Shown here one piece after another: positions 1-14,400 of a stretch of DNA of 64,000 nt. The DNA comes from Amphiduros pacificus (lineage: Eukaryota > Annelida > Polychaeta > Phyllodocida > Hesionidae): positions 50,126,531-50,190,530 of the forward strand of contig OX439002.1 in the NCBI GenBank assembly GCA_949316495.1. Direction: 5' to 3'. Both the position numbers and the translations under genes were made by a program. The notes below the pieces were generated by a model. It saw only the letters and a program-made list of their open reading frames with translations. It was not told the origin of the DNA and searched no databases. How positions within the stretch are numbered: position 1 is the stretch's first letter; every line of letters begins with the position of its first letter.

Positions 1-1109
1 GAATCTTATCTCATGAGTCAAAGGCCATTGCATAGTTCAACAAAAATGGGAAACCCAAAGGAGACCAGTCCAAATATACAAGCAAGATGCAAACACTATT
101 GCACAGCCAAATCCACAGAGACTGCTGCACTACCACATATCATTTATTAATATGGATTACCATTAGCAAGTTAAATCTTGCAATTTGATTGGACTCAATA
201 TTTAAAAGAAATCATGAGAGAGTTCCAAGAAAAAAATGCTGTACATAATTCGAAGAGATGAGATCAGTTAAGGAGAAAGGTAAAGAGGATACAAGAGAAA
301 GAGGATAAAACAGGAAAGGATTGAGGTCAACAAGGGTGAATATGGATGAGTATACAATGGAAAAAGCAGATTGGAAGAGAGAAACAAAAAGAAACTTTCA
401 AACATATTCTAACCAACAATTATTGATGCTGTAGGTAGCAAGTTTTAAAGTTGCAATAAAGGAGGGACAAGAATAAATCTGTATAAGAGAAATGGTGTTT
501 TATGTATAAGAGAAATGTAGTACATGTTTGCATAGGCTGATTGCCGATCTCCATGTTTTTTTTCCTCATGGAAAAGTACATGTACTCGCTGGAACTGTAC
601 AACTTTACCGGAACCAGAACTGAACTCCTCTATTCGTAATCATTGGTCGGAGAGATTGGCAGGGGGCCTGTGAAGAATTATTCGGAAGTTGCTTATGAAG
701 ACAAGAAAGTGTGCTTGACTGGTCAACTGTCTTATAGAGTTCATCCAGCAAACTAGAATATCTAAGTTTTCCAGATTCCATAGCATACTACTGTGTGTGC
801 GTCTGTTAGCAAAAACGTCCAACAGTTGGTTCATCTTTTAACTAATATAAGTTGGATCAAATATAAGGTGGATCAAATGACAAATATTCATAGACCCAAA
901 AGGTTTACAAAAACAAAGAAAAACATGTTTACAAAATAGCAACAGACCATTCATACTGACATCTTTGTGAGAAGACAAACATAGAATATTACAATGTGGT
1001 GGGATATGTTAATGAGATTTGATGAGAAACACATGAATTTATTCAGCTGGGGAACAGAAATGAGGCATAGCTGGCAAACAGAAGTGAGGTATGCTACAGG
1101 GCAAGTGTC
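1..1109. other. intergenic or upstream intron sequence, little recognisable
   Basis: Apart from repeat family A at 535-669 this AT-rich stretch shows no exon, RNA gene or simple repeat. It may be intron of the RGS gene, whose 5' exons are missing here. Confidence 0.5.
535..669 (+). repeat. dispersed repeat family A, copy 1
   Basis: These 135 bases match 37741-37874 at roughly four positions in five by eye. Shared blocks are GGCTGATTGCC, ATCTCCATGTT, GGAA(C/T)TGTACAA and ATCATTGGTCGGAGAGATT followed by GCAGGGGGCCT. Flanking sequence is unrelated. No coding potential is seen and the class is unknown. Confidence 0.7.
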
Positions 1110-2790
1110 TCAAGTGACAAATGTCTCACCCTCTCCATTTTTTGAGTGCAGGTGCAGATGTTGGGAAGTCCCACCTTATAAATACAGTGTATGAAGCTTT
1201 GATCAGGCTGCTACAGACACCAGGAAAGAATACAGATCAGCTATCTGTGATAATGACATCTTCTATGGGAAAGGCAATAACTAATATTAATGGCATAACA
1301 CTTTAGGCCCATATCAATGCAGTGCCAATAACTGTGATAAGTCCAAATATATATCAAACTGGTGGTTTGTCCTCTTCATTTACTATGGCTAAAGGTGGAA
1401 AGGCTAATGATTACAAAACAATTGGATCTTTCAGATCATATAATAAATGGAGCCAATGGCTACATTGAGCACATTGACCTTTGTCGTAGGGATGACCCTT
1501 TTGAGGTCACCTTATATATGAGATCAAAAGTATATCAGTTAAAATGTAGGTTGAGAATCCAAGAAAAGTAGTCCAGCAATTTTAAAAAGCATACTGTTGG
1601 AGTTAAATTAGTGACTACAAGATTCACATTAACATCAGAATGTCCAGTAATAGTGGAAAGGACCAAGACTGCAGCAATGTTGACTGATGCTCTGACAGCA
1701 CACAAAAGTCTGGGAGGAACATATCATCATATTGTCACAGATCTCACTGTTCTGAGTGGCATCAGTTAACTGCAACAAGGCCAAGTGTATAGAGTGCTTA
1801 GTAGAGCAACTATAAGGAAAGATTTCTGGGTTGAAATTTTGCCTCATGTAAAGTTTAGGTGAATGAAGCAGCTCTTGTTGAAATGAAGAGAATATCATCA
1901 GATATGCCATTCACATGGACTCACCCTCTCAAAGTAGACATTGGCACAGTCAGCTTTGGCTTTCTTAATGTAGCCTGTTTTCCTCTCCATGCCTTTGATT
2001 AAAATGCTGATCAAGCATTTTCAAAGCCAGATATTCTATGCCTGACAGAACACACACAAACACTATATATGACTTGCCTGGATTCTACCAGCACCAAAAA
2101 AACATGTAGCATTGCCTTGCTATGTATAGTCAACTTGATTCAGAGGACTATGTCTGCAACCACCCATCTTCCTTGCAGTTCAAGGCGAGAATTATACATC
2201 TACACAGTGATAAAAACAGATGTTCAGCAGTACTAGCCAACTGGTGATTTTTGGCAAGTGAATGATTAAATTTAACAAGAAAAAGGCTAATTTTTTACTA
2301 GCCAAATGGATTTAGTACTAGCTTTGGCTAGTTGGCGAGTTTTCTTGTTTCTATCACTATGACAACAGGTCCTTTACAAGCCATTAGTAGCAGAAAGTTT
2401 CCTACCATCCACAAAACTTGGACAAGAAATATTTTGTCAGATGTCTAGTAACTGTAACTTCAGCCAATGATGGGTTACTACCTTATACTGGGAGGTGATT
2501 TCAACTTGAATATCAATGACAAGGCCATAGATGATATAAGCCATAACTTTGGTGCTAGACCATTGGACAGTGAGTCTATACATCTTCTTGGCAATACATT
2601 GTACCAACCTTTAGTAAACTTACCAAGAAAGGTCTTGCCCATCCTGTGCCATATAATAATTACCATCATCTCACCATCATCTGATTTCTGCACCAAACAT
2701 TGTATGACATATATTTTGTCAGATAAATGTTTTGAAATCAAATCTGCTCAACTGCCCCATGTCTATTGTTTGAAGGAAGTAAAGATCATA
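1110..2790 (+). mobile_element. decayed Helentron-type Helitron: PIF1-like helicase plus APE-like endonuclease
   Basis: Fragments in several frames give, in order, a Walker A block (GADVGKSHLINTVYEALIRL, near 1150-1215) followed by MGKAITNINGITL, then helicase motifs V and VI (AHKSLGGTYHHIVTDL near 1695-1745; QVYRVLSRATIRKDFWVE near 1785-1840), then an endonuclease/exonuclease/phosphatase-type start (PDILCLTE, about 2030) and GGDFNLNIND (about 2490-2520). A PIF1-type helicase followed by an APE-like endonuclease is the layout of Helentrons, rolling-circle DNA transposons of animals. No Rep/HUH domain was seen, and Walker A to motif VI is far shorter than usual, so the copy is internally deleted and carries stops and frame changes (for example TAG right after GITL at about 1302). 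Termini were not found; the limits are those of the recognisable coding remains. Confidence 0.75.
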
Positions 2791-5425
2791 AAGTGAAGAT
2801 CATAAACAAGAAACACCATTTTTGGTTTTATTTCATTAGGAGCACATAAACTAGATTTGGGCTATGTATGTGTGTATGTGCACGTGTTCACAAAAAAATT
2901 TGTAATATGTTATAAACCTGTTTCAGTTAAAGAAAACATTTGTCTCTTGAAGGTGTACATTTCATACTTCTTAATTAAGATTTTCATAAATTCTTTATAA
3001 GTGTGACCAATAACCTTGACATTTTGTAATGTTATTCTGTCACTATATTGACAAGTAACTGGCAGGAGCAACTAGGGCCAGACAGTTGCCTTATCCAGGT
3101 TAATATTCATCAAACTTATAATTAACATCTTTTGTGTCCAGAAAATCCATATTCCTCTTTATCATGATTGGCTTTTCCCATTTACCTGCAGGTCTTGCAT
3201 GCTTGTACCCTCCAACTGCCCTCAGTATGAAAGTGACATGGTGGCATTATAGGGCAAAAAGAATGCAGGTTGATTATTCAGAGGTCTGAGAGAAATGTTC
3301 TGTTCCATATTGTGCAGATTAGTTAGTATGAAAGAGCTCCTGGGGGAGTTCAGCCTACATGCACAAGTTGTCACATGATTGGTCATTTCCATTCTATCCC
3401 AGCATGCACTTAACCTGCTGTATTGATGGTACACTGTGCAACGTGATTATCAAGTGCCGGGCGGATCTGAACCATTATCAAATCGGTCCAGATTCTTCAT
3501 CTTTTATCAATCAATTCACCTCAACATAAGAGGCTGAAGAGTGGTCAACTCTGCAGGAAGTATTACAGATCTTCAAAAGATTTACCAGTCATTTGGCTGG
3601 AGGACTTGTCTGAGATGAGTAGGTTCTATGGCCTTATCTCCTGGAAACAATATGTTGCATGCTGGTGTTCATTAAGCCATTCTGTGGTAATCAGCATGGC
3701 TTTTGTGTGTGGAGCTATCCCTTGGGTGTTTCCAAGTGGAATACTTGACACTTGTAGCAATGATGTGTCAGTCTTGTGGAGATAATAATGTTCATGGATG
3801 GAGTCCATGCACAGCTGATATGGTACCTAGTTATTGAACCCACATAGAGGATGAGATAATGTTAATAAGTCTCAGAATGGGGGATGATCACAAGAAAAGA
3901 TATGTTCAGCAAGACAGACCAATACTCCTATATTTATTTTGATAAACATGAGGAATCATAAACATCTTTTTTCCAGATAGACTTTCTTCAGACTGAATTT
4001 CTAATTGATTCACAAACCACTAAGCCAGACATAGGATCGAAAAAATGCAGGTGCTACTTATTACTGAGTGGACAGAGAAGATTCAATAATGCTGAGTGTT
4101 TGTCTGATAAGAGATGCTGGGCTGAGGCATGAAGTGTGTAGTGTAAACCTTCTGCTTGGCTGGATGCACTACCAAGGACAGGCTTGTTACCTGCAGTACC
4201 GTATTTACTCGAATATAGGACGAGGAATTCAGACCCAAACCTTTTGTCAATGTTTGGGGGGTCGTCTTATACACAGGGTCATCCTATTTTCGAGTAAATA
4301 CTGTAATCCCTAATATCCTCCACCAGTTACTGATATACACACTCTTAGCATTACACATGCAAATTACAGTGAAACTCTTTCTATTAGTTATTTGATGCTG
4401 CCCTTCTAGATCTGCTAAACTTGGCAGAAATGTTTTGTCAATTGTTCCAACAATGTAAATAAACTGAGACAACAACAATTTTTAGGGCAATTGAACAAAC
4501 AGTAACGGTCCAAGAAAGGTTCATTTGAGCCATTTACTATAGAGATAGAGTATGGAGACAATTTTATCAAAACTCATCCTTACACATCTAATGTCACTTT
4601 TTTAACTATCAAACAAGAAATTTGAGCTTCGATTTCAAATCTGTGATTCTCAAATCATGTCCAGATCCATTCTTTAAACATTTCGAGAAAAATATGTTAC
4701 TATCATCACAAGTTTCCACATAGGTCTCAAGCAAGTTCTCTAGCTTGCTTTGTTGCAGTTTTTCTTGCTTACATTTTGCATCAAAAAGGAAACAGCTGCA
4801 AATGCATGACAATGCAACGGTTTTGCACCATGACGTCAACATAACAAAACTGCTGAGAATTGCTATTTTTGTGCTTACATGAGCTGACACACAACTCTCA
4901 TAACAAGTGGGCAATTTCTGGTTGATAGATTTCAATTTATTGCCTAATTTATTGCCTAATTTTCTTGCTTGAGGTTGTTGGTTGTTTAAGAAAGTGGGCC
5001 CTGGTCCCCACTTGATGGAAATTATGGTCCAAATAGGGACTTGTGGAAGATGTGATGCTTGGGTGAAATGTCACACCGGGTGACTCACACCCAAATGAAC
5101 TATTCAAATAAAAAATTGTCGCAGACTTATTCCGTGCCTATGATCAATAGATTTGTCATTTTTGGTTGGACCATACATCTTGATGTTAAGTGTTAATATG
5201 CCCTAAAATAAACCATGCTTCAATGAGCAGTCAAGCCTCTAAATTTGGCCTGAGAGTGAAATGTTTTCTGTGAGACTGCCTTCCCAGTCTGTATTTTTTT
5301 CACGCACTTAACTTTCTCAAGGTAGAAATATGAAAAAAAGGCAGTAAAAATCATAACATCCATGAAACCACACAAACTGTGTCAGTATGTTGATTTAATT
5401 TTATGTATCTTTTCTTTTTTTGCAG
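2791..5425. other. probable RGS intron sequence without recognised exon
   Basis: No exon for the DEP domain of an R7 RGS protein is visible on either strand. The only recognised item is the MITE at 4199-4303. An open minus-strand stretch at 4609-4935 has no family resemblance. Confidence 0.5.
4199..4303. mobile_element. short TA-flanked MITE, TIR CCGTATTTACTCG
   Basis: A 105-bp palindromic element begins CCGTATTTACTCGAATA and ends with the near complement, ATTTTCGAGTAAATACTG. It contains GGGGGTCGTCTTATACAC, the reverse of a block in the larger copy at 50910-51140. Both flanks read TA, the target site preferred by Tc1/mariner-like elements. It codes for nothing and would depend on a transposase made elsewhere. 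Confidence 0.8.
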
Positions 5426-8400
5426 GCAGCCTTCAACAAATTACAGAAAATGCTGTGTGACAAATGGGATTTTATATTTATGCAGGCAGAAGAGCAAGTG
5501 AGGTAAGGAGAACAAAACAACCAGTATTTCAGCACATCTCCCAAATAATTTTGAAAAAGGAAAAGCCAAATATAGTAAGCAATCATTGATATAGATATAG
5601 GACATCTATTTGAAAAATTAGTCTAAATTTTGACCAAAAACATTAAAAAATATATTTTTAAGTTATAAGCTGAAAACTTTAAAAAAAAAAGAAACCAATT
5701 AGAGATTAGAGTGTGGGAGAAACTGCTTATAAGAAGATAAGAAGTTGGTGTTCACTGAAGGTTGTTTATATGACGGTGGACCAGTCATATTATAGGCAGT
5801 AGAGAGAGAAGCCAATTACATCTACTCAGGTGATAAATGTGGTTTTCGGTGTCACCTAAGCCAGACACCGTTCCCACTCAGCGATCATTTACCAGACTTA
5901 AAAGTCCCCTAGCTTGAGATTCCTTTGCCACAATCGGTATTGATAAGGATTTTCTGCACATCGTCAATTTGCAAGTTTCTATGTTTATTTATGGTCAGAA
6001 ATTGCTCATGTTCAAAATTGGTTGCAGGTTAGCAAAGGAAAGGAAAAAGGCAGATAAAGTGGTACTTGACAGTCAAGAAAGAGCCTTTTGGAGAGTTCAC
6101 AGACCGCCGGTATGTATCGCATCTCACAAAAGATCTAAATAATTACAGAGAAAGGACAACACACTGACCTTCAAACATATGGTTTTATTCCAAACGATCT
6201 CAAGACAAAGATCAAGATGAGCAAAATGTAACAACCAACTGAAGAATCCAATATCAACATGAAACTGCAAAATATGAGTCAAAGGTGGGGCTAAAAAAGG
6301 GGGAAAATAGAGTGAGTTATGTGTTTATATGTCATGATATTGGTTAATGCTGGACCATCAATTGCCATGATGGTAGCATTAGTGGGTGGCAGATAAGATG
6401 GGGGTTCTCACTGCATACAAATGCCACCAGTAATCAGGTCTCAGTCATGGAAGCAGGCTGTCAATCTGCACTGATAGATTCCGCACAAAATCCTCCCTCC
6501 ATACTGGCCCCCCATAAGTGGATCTACTTTGACCCACAGATGGCTTTATTTATGGGGAATTTCGAGAAGCGCATCAGAATTCTCATGGCTTAATGCCCCG
6601 CTCCTTTATGTTTGCTTGGCCACATACCCACTCCACTGAACAGTCATACATATATATGTAAGTAATGGTAACAGTATCCATACTCAACAACAACACAACA
6701 GACAAGAAATTCAATTCCCAACGAATGCACTTCAGTGGTTGAGATTTCTGTTAACAATTTTCAGACATCTGATTGGCTTGACTTGATATAGTGTTATGGA
6801 TGACATAATCATGCACAGCAGAGCAATAAAAGTGGGAAAAGTTTGATGTGTGCCAACCCAGACCGGGTGGCAGTGCATTATTTCAAGTCAGAACTCTCTC
6901 AGCATATATTGATTAGACTAAAAGACAAGACTTCCACCACATTTCACTTGTCTGTTTGATATTGATGTCTATGAGATAAATGGCTAATGGTTTCACCATA
7001 GGTGTCCAAGTCAAGAAAATACCTAAGCCATAGTGAAGTGTTGGCTGTCTTCCAGCATTGTGTTCTCATCATCTCAGCTCATTTAAAACCTAAACTAGCC
7101 CTCTTAGTATGGCACTTTTAAGCCTTGTAGTGAGCCAATTTTATTAATGTTGTCTTTCAAGCTGTTTAGCTGATTAATATATGGAAATCTTTAACTACAG
7201 GTACCTGGAATACTAATGTGACTCAGAGCAAGCTAAAAATGTTGAAAATGATTATGACTTCTAGTCTGCCCAAATGTAACTACAGTATAAATAAGACTAA
7301 TATCTTCAATGTCTATAGATTAGAAGCATCATTACGTTAATTCATATGCAACCCTGTGAGTATTTCTTGATTGGCTCTGGTGACTTGGTCAATGGCCAGA
7401 AACAAAACTCCTTTATATCTACCTAAATGGCTGATTGGCTTGTCATGCTGAGACTGGGAATTGTTCATGCAATATGATGCTTTGAGCACAACATGTTGAA
7501 TGATGCCAATTTTACTATTACAGGCAAAAATATCACCACAAGATGGGTTAATGAAGAAAGAGCCAGAGACAGGCAGCACAGCCACACGGTTGACAACTGG
7601 CATGTGATATGCTTATTTTCAAGTATCAGATTGATCATTTTAATTAGTATTCAAAAGGGATGATGAAATATTTCTATCACTTGTGTATTATAAAACCCAG
7701 CTCTACCAGACACAATGTTGCTATCAATACTTGGAGCATATTTTCTTTTAGATTTGTGTTTTTAATCAATAAACTATGCGCTCCGAAAAGAAGGATATTA
7801 ATTTACCATTCATTGATTACTAAATCAATGAGAAGCATGAATCAAGCAGGGAAACCTTTAAATTGGTGAAGGAGGCTTTAAAATATTTGATAGCTTACTC
7901 TTGGCCTATGAAGACCTTTATTTTCCCATGATCAGATTTCAGCTGATTTTTCAGGTTGTTGTGTCTTAATTATGGACTTCCTGATGTCTCCTAATAAAAC
8001 AAAACTGGTGGAATTATAGCTTTTCTTTGGCTTTGTAAGAGTAAAGTTTCAAAGAAGCTCAAAAGTATCCAAGTGGAAACATTTTACTGATTAAATGTCT
8101 CATTTCACTTATTTATATTATTATTAATGTGCAAATTTTGTCCTGAAATTAATATTGCATTTCATTTTGCAATGTCAAACATTTTCATTCCTGGCTCAGT
8201 GTTATTTTGTTTTCTCATTGTTCGTGTGTTCATAAAATAATAATGAAGAATTAAACTTGAATGAATATTTACAATTCATGATATGTTTTTACTTAAGAGA
8301 GACTAACCATCGAAAAAGGCCAAACTCAGATCACCAATCAGTTTAGAAGATTATCAATTCATACTGGTGCTTTTACACACTCTATCACCTGTCAGGCTGT

Positions 8401-11400
8401 CTGACTCTTGTAAAAATTTGCTGGGCTTAACACACAATATATGTTGTACAATATAATATTGCAGACTTTCGTGTAGTCTTTGATGCCTTTGGCATTATTT
8501 CTATAGACTTTTCTTGCAATTGTTTGCAAGTTAGCCCCTTATTGGTTAAATAAATCTTTCATGATGACCCTCCATTTTATTTGCTGTTGATTGGTCAGGT
8601 ACATATAAGACTCTCTTAGTATTTCTCATAAGACACATCAAATGTTTGGCCTAATTGGCTCACAGGACAATTTTGAAATTCATAAGATGTCCTTTAACAT
8701 CTCTTGTTGTGCGCAACCAACTCTGTTATGTATTCTTCATCAGTCAATTTTTTGTAGTTAGCCAGTGAAAAAGAGAAACAGTCCATACATAAGACATAAA
8801 TTTTAAATTGGGTAACAAGTAGGGATTTTGTACGTCATTGAGAATAATGAAGTATAGCAGGCCATTCTCATGGGGGGAAGTACATTGTCTTGTGCTCTGT
8901 GTCCATGGCCAGTCAGGATTGTCCCAGCGTAACCTTAAGGTCACATAACACTCGTGACCTCACTTGTCAAGTGTCCACAAGATCACACAAAGGTCAACTT
9001 GAGGTCAGGTGGAGTCCATTAGAGAATGAAGTCTCTGCTATTGCCTTGCAATCAACCTTGGTCTGCTTGCCTCTCCATTGGGCAAGGAAGGCAATGCCAG
9101 CCTGGGTCAGCCCATCTTGATGTTAGGGTGAAGGGTATTATGTCAGTGTAGATCAGCCCACATCTATGTGAGGGTGATGTAGGTTGTGCAAGATTGGGCA
9201 GCCATCTTGATGCTAGGGTGCTGTTTCAGTGGAGGTTTTCACATCAGTTATAGGGTGCAGTAGCTTGTAGATCGAAACATCTTTATGTGGCATTGGAGGT
9301 AGTATCTGTGTAGGTTAGCACATCTTTATGTGGCATTGGAGGTAGTATCGGTGTAGGTTATCGCATCTTTGTGTTGCATTGGAAGCAATATCGGTGTAGG
9401 TTATCGCATCTCTATGTGGCATTGGAGGCAGTATCGGTGTAGGTTATCACATCTTTATGTGGCATTGGAGGCAGTATCGGTGTAGGTTATCACATCTTTA
9501 TGTGGCATTGGAGGCAGTATCGGTGTAGGTTAGCACATCTTTGTGTTGCATTGGAAGCAATATCGGTGTAGGTTATCGCATCTCTATGTGGCATTGGAGG
9601 CAGTATCGGTGTAGGTTATCACATCTTTATGTGGCATTGGAGGCAGTATCGGTGTAGGTTATCACATCTTTATGTGGCATTGGAGGTAGTATCTGTGTAG
9701 GTTAGCACATCTTTATGTGGCATTGGAGGTAGTATCGGTGTAGGTTAGCACATCTTTGTGTTGCATTGGAAGCAGTATCGGTGTAGGTTATCGCATCTCT
9801 ATGTGGTGTAGGAGGCAGTATCAGTGTAGGTTATCACATCTTTATGTGGCATTGGAGGCAGTATCAGTGTAGGTTATCACATCTTTATGTGGCATTGGAG
9901 GCAGTATCGGTGTAGTTTATCATATCTTTATGTGGCATTGGAGGCAGTACCGGTGTAGGTTATCACATCTTTATGTGGCATTGGAGGCAGTATCGGTGTA
10001 GGTTATCACATCTTTATGTGGCATTGGAGGCAGTATCGGTGTAGGTTATCAAAATAGAAAACCTAAAATTGCTCATACCCTTCTCATGTTCAACATGAAA
10101 CAGCTAAGCCATGAAATAAAATATATACTTTATAGATTCTTTCTCCAAGGTTAAGTACAAGTGAATCAAATACTTTTATAATTAATCAGAAAGATTTTGT
10201 GAAAAAGAAATAATGTTATCTTCACACTCATGTTGAAGATTTTTCACTAAAAAAGATTGTTCACTAAAAAAATTGTTTCACAGTGAATTTATTATAGTCA
10301 TATAAATAATGTATATTAATAATAAATGTATATTAATATACTTAATGTAATTAATATACATTTATTTTAATATTTGTATATTCAATTAATTCAAATTTTA
10401 AAATTTGGCTGCCATGTGCACACAAACTGATGACTATTAAAGGTTTAAGATAAACATTGACAGTATACATTGATGTACATGGTGTATCACTATCTACGAT
10501 AAATACATTATTCGTAAAGACCATGATGGCAAAGTATAAAAACTATTGATATGTGGACTCAATGAAGTGTGACAAATACAATGCTTTTGTTAGAACATTG
10601 ATATGTTTAGCAGACTGGGTGGACGGTTCAGAGAGCCCTGCGCTAAGCAACAACCAGGCTTATTGCGAGATGATCACTCATATGTGAGGAAACCCTTATT
10701 TGAATTGCCACAGACCGGATACAGCGTTGGAATCAAATTGAACACATTTCATGCTAATAGCTTTGGGTAGTGTTGAAAATTGCTGATTTTGACACTTGCA
10801 TATGAGCTTTGACAAGAATGTCTCATTTGCTGCTGCGATCTCATTAATACAGCTGAACTGACACCAAGCCTAGATGGGTCGACTATCACTTTGAAACAGT
10901 AAATCTCTGGCAATCTCATTATTAAGCAACATTTTGGGATGGATCCCTATTACATTGAGGAAGATATCTATCAACATAATGGTATGGTCCCACGAGAGAT
11001 GGTCAAAAAGCCAATTGGGTTCATATCAACAGTGCCATCCAGTGCTACCGACAACAGCTGCAATGTTAGATGTAACAAATATATGATCACTGCTATAAAA
11101 GGCAACAATTTCACCATAGATAAAATCTAGCAATGCAGACATTGCTATGTGTAAATGCATTGTGCAGATTTTGATCATGTGTTGGTCATAAAGACGTGGG
11201 AATGATTGCCTCCGTGTTCCACAGAATTGATCATTACTGCCACACAACGAAGTCTATGATTGTCTGATAGCCACTACTGCAAAACATAACATTCTTTCGA
11301 CAGATGAAATGAGTTTAAGCTGCTGAGTTTAAAGAGATCAGACAGGATAATTGAAACATAATTATTAATAAAACAATTCCATTTTACCTGTGTTTTCATA

Positions 11401-14400
11401 TGTATATAATTTTTAAGACATTATTATGTTTAAAATGTAGAAATATTTTCAGTTATGAATACAGAATATTCTTGACTCCTGAAAGTTTAAAATTAGAAAA
11501 TAATTTGAGTTTGTTGTCAGTTTAGTGGAACACTGGGTGTTGGAAAAGGTAGAAGGTTGATTGCTAGATTGAGTTACATTGTGAACTGCAGCCAGCCACA
11601 AAATTGCATCAATCGCATACTGTGAAAATGATTGTGAGCTTGTTGCAAGAAGTGAGACGAGGCATCTGGCCTTCCACACATAACAATGTAATTGGACTGC
11701 CTATATCAGCATTAAATAGGAAAGAGGTTTTGATCTGTGAAGAAAATTATAAAGCTTTTCTAACATTTTCGGTTATAAGGCTGTTAACTGCAATTTTCAA
11801 AACTAGATCATGGCCGACCAATCAGCAATTGACGTTATATAATTACTCTAGGCCTAAAATGTATTATACTTAAATTAGAACTAATTAATAAGCAATATCT
11901 CCCAATGGTAGGATAAATATCTCACAGCTACTTGTCATTTTTCTATTGGAAGTGCTCAGAATTGTTAATGAAGTATTGGTTCATGGGCAGTTATCCTCTG
12001 TTTGTTTACAGTAAGACATTCTGAGCAATTAGCAAGCCTCAGCATATGACTTTCTTGTGAAGTTGTAGTTACATGTCATAGGACAAAGAAATCTTGTTGT
12101 TTGTTGTTTGTATAAAATTATTATTAGATTTCTTCTAAAAGCTTGATGAGCCAACATTGGTCCTGTTGCAAGACTGTATAATCCTGGTAATTTGAGGGTT
12201 ATATTGTGTTTTTTTTAGCTAAAAATAATATTGTTTTAATAGAAATTGTTTGCTGAGATTGCTTTTTATCAACTTGTGTTGTTGATTTTGGCAGCCGGGA
12301 CATGTAAGATGTCTTGAAGAAGGAGTACGTAGGAACTACCAGCCCAGTCAAATGGCAAAACGGAAAAAGAAAAATATTGAAGGCTACAAAAAAGAGGTGA
12401 GTGTCTGAATTTTATTCACAGAAAATTACAACCAAAAATCAACAAACATGCTAGATATCTACTTATAATTCATGTTTTTTTTGTTTTTTGTTTTAGATTG
12501 AATTCTTAAAAAAATCTGTCACACAGGGACGTATGAAAACATCAAAGGCAGCAGAAAGGTAAGACAACATGTTCTTTGGGAATCTCAGTCAAATTGGGTT
12601 TTTTTTACCCTCAGCCCCTGATGTAATCAGGCTGAGGGTATTGCAGTACTCCTGGCGTGGGTATGTATGTATGTATGTATGTATGTATGTATGTATGTAT
12701 GTCTGTATGTATGTATGTATGTATGTATGTATGTCTGTAGCGAACATCCTTGTCATCGCGATAACTCAAGAACAAATGATGGCAGCTTCATGAAACTTGA
12801 CACACATATGCATCTGGTGAAAACCTCGGACGAGTTCGATGGACGGCGACCTTGACCTATTTTTCAAGGTCACAGGGACAATTATGTGAAATCCCAAGAA
12901 TCACAATAACTCAAGAACGAATGATGGCAGCTTTATGAGATTTGACACACATAAGCATCTGGTTAAGCCCTCAGAATTTTTCCTATGAAACATGACCTTC
13001 ACCTACTTTTCAAGGTCACAGGGACAATTATGTAAAATCATCTTGTCATCGCGATAACTCGAGAACAAATGATGGCAGCTTCGTGAAACTTGACACATAT
13101 AAGCATCTGGTGAAAACCTCGGACGAGTTCGATGGACAGTGACCTTGACCTATTTTTCAAGGTCACAGGGACAATTATGTGAAATCCCAAGAATCGCATA
13201 ACTCAAGAACAAATGATGGCAGCTTTATGAGATTTGACACCCATAAGCATCTGGTGAAGACCTCAGAATTGTTTCTATAAAACATAACCTTCACCTACTT
13301 TTCAAGGTCACATGGACAATTATTTGAAATCATCCTTGTCATCGCGATAGTACGAGAACAAATGATGTCAGCTTCGTGAAACTTGACACATATAAGCATC
13401 TGGTGAAAACCTCGGACGAGTTCGATGGACGGTGACCTTGACCTATTTTTCAAGGTCACGGACAATTATGTGTAATCCCAAGAATCGCAAGAACGAATGA
13501 TGGCAGCTTTATGAGATTTGACACACACAAGCATCTGGTGAAGACCTCAGAATTTTTCCTATGAAACATGACCTTCACCTTCTTTTCAAGGTCACAGGGA
13601 CAATTATGTGAAATCATCTTGTCATCGCAATAACTCGAGAACAAATGATGGCAGCTTCGTGAAACTTGACACATATAAGCATCTGGTGAAAACCTCGGAC
13701 GAGTTCGATGGACAGTGACCTTGACCTATTTTTCAAGGTCACGGACAATTATGTGTAATCCCAAGAATCGCAAGAACGAATGATGGCAGCTTTATGAGAT
13801 TTGACACACACAAGCATCTGGTGAAGACCTCAGACTTCTCTTGATGGAACATGACCTTAACCTACTTTTCAAGGTCACAGGGACAATAATGTGAAATCAT
13901 CCTTGTCATCGTGATAACTCAAGAACAAATGATGGCAGCTTCATGAAACTTTACACGCATAAGCATCTGTTGAAAACCTCAGACTAGTTTGGTGGACGGC
14001 GACCTTGACCTATTTTTCAAGGTCACAGGGACAAATATGTGAAATCCCAAGAATCGCAATAACTCAAGAACGAATGATGGTAGCTTTATGAGATTCGACA
14101 CACACAAGCATCTGGTGAAGACCTCAGACTTCTCATGGTGGACCATGACCTTCACCTACTTTTCAAGGTCACAGGGACAATTATGTGAAATCATCCTTGT
14201 CATCGCGATAACTCGAGAACAAATGATGGCAGCTTCATGAAACTTGACACACATAAGCATCTGATGAAAACCTCAGACATTTTTGTATGGAACATGACCT
14301 TCACCTACTTTTCAAGGTCACAGTTACAATTATGTGAAATCCCTATCATTGCCATAACTCGAGAACGAATGTTGGCAGCTTTATGAGACTTGACACACAT

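Noticed and set aside
1121-1306. Host PIF1 helicase gene
   Set aside because: The motifs are broken by stops and followed by an endonuclease remnant, which fits a Helentron rather than the single-copy host PIF1.
4609-4935. 108-codon minus-strand open frame
   Set aside because: No recognised domain, no splice or start context of note.
12569-12855. Open frames with repeated Tyr-Val-Cys-Met
   Set aside because: They are translations of the TGTA microsatellite and not genes.
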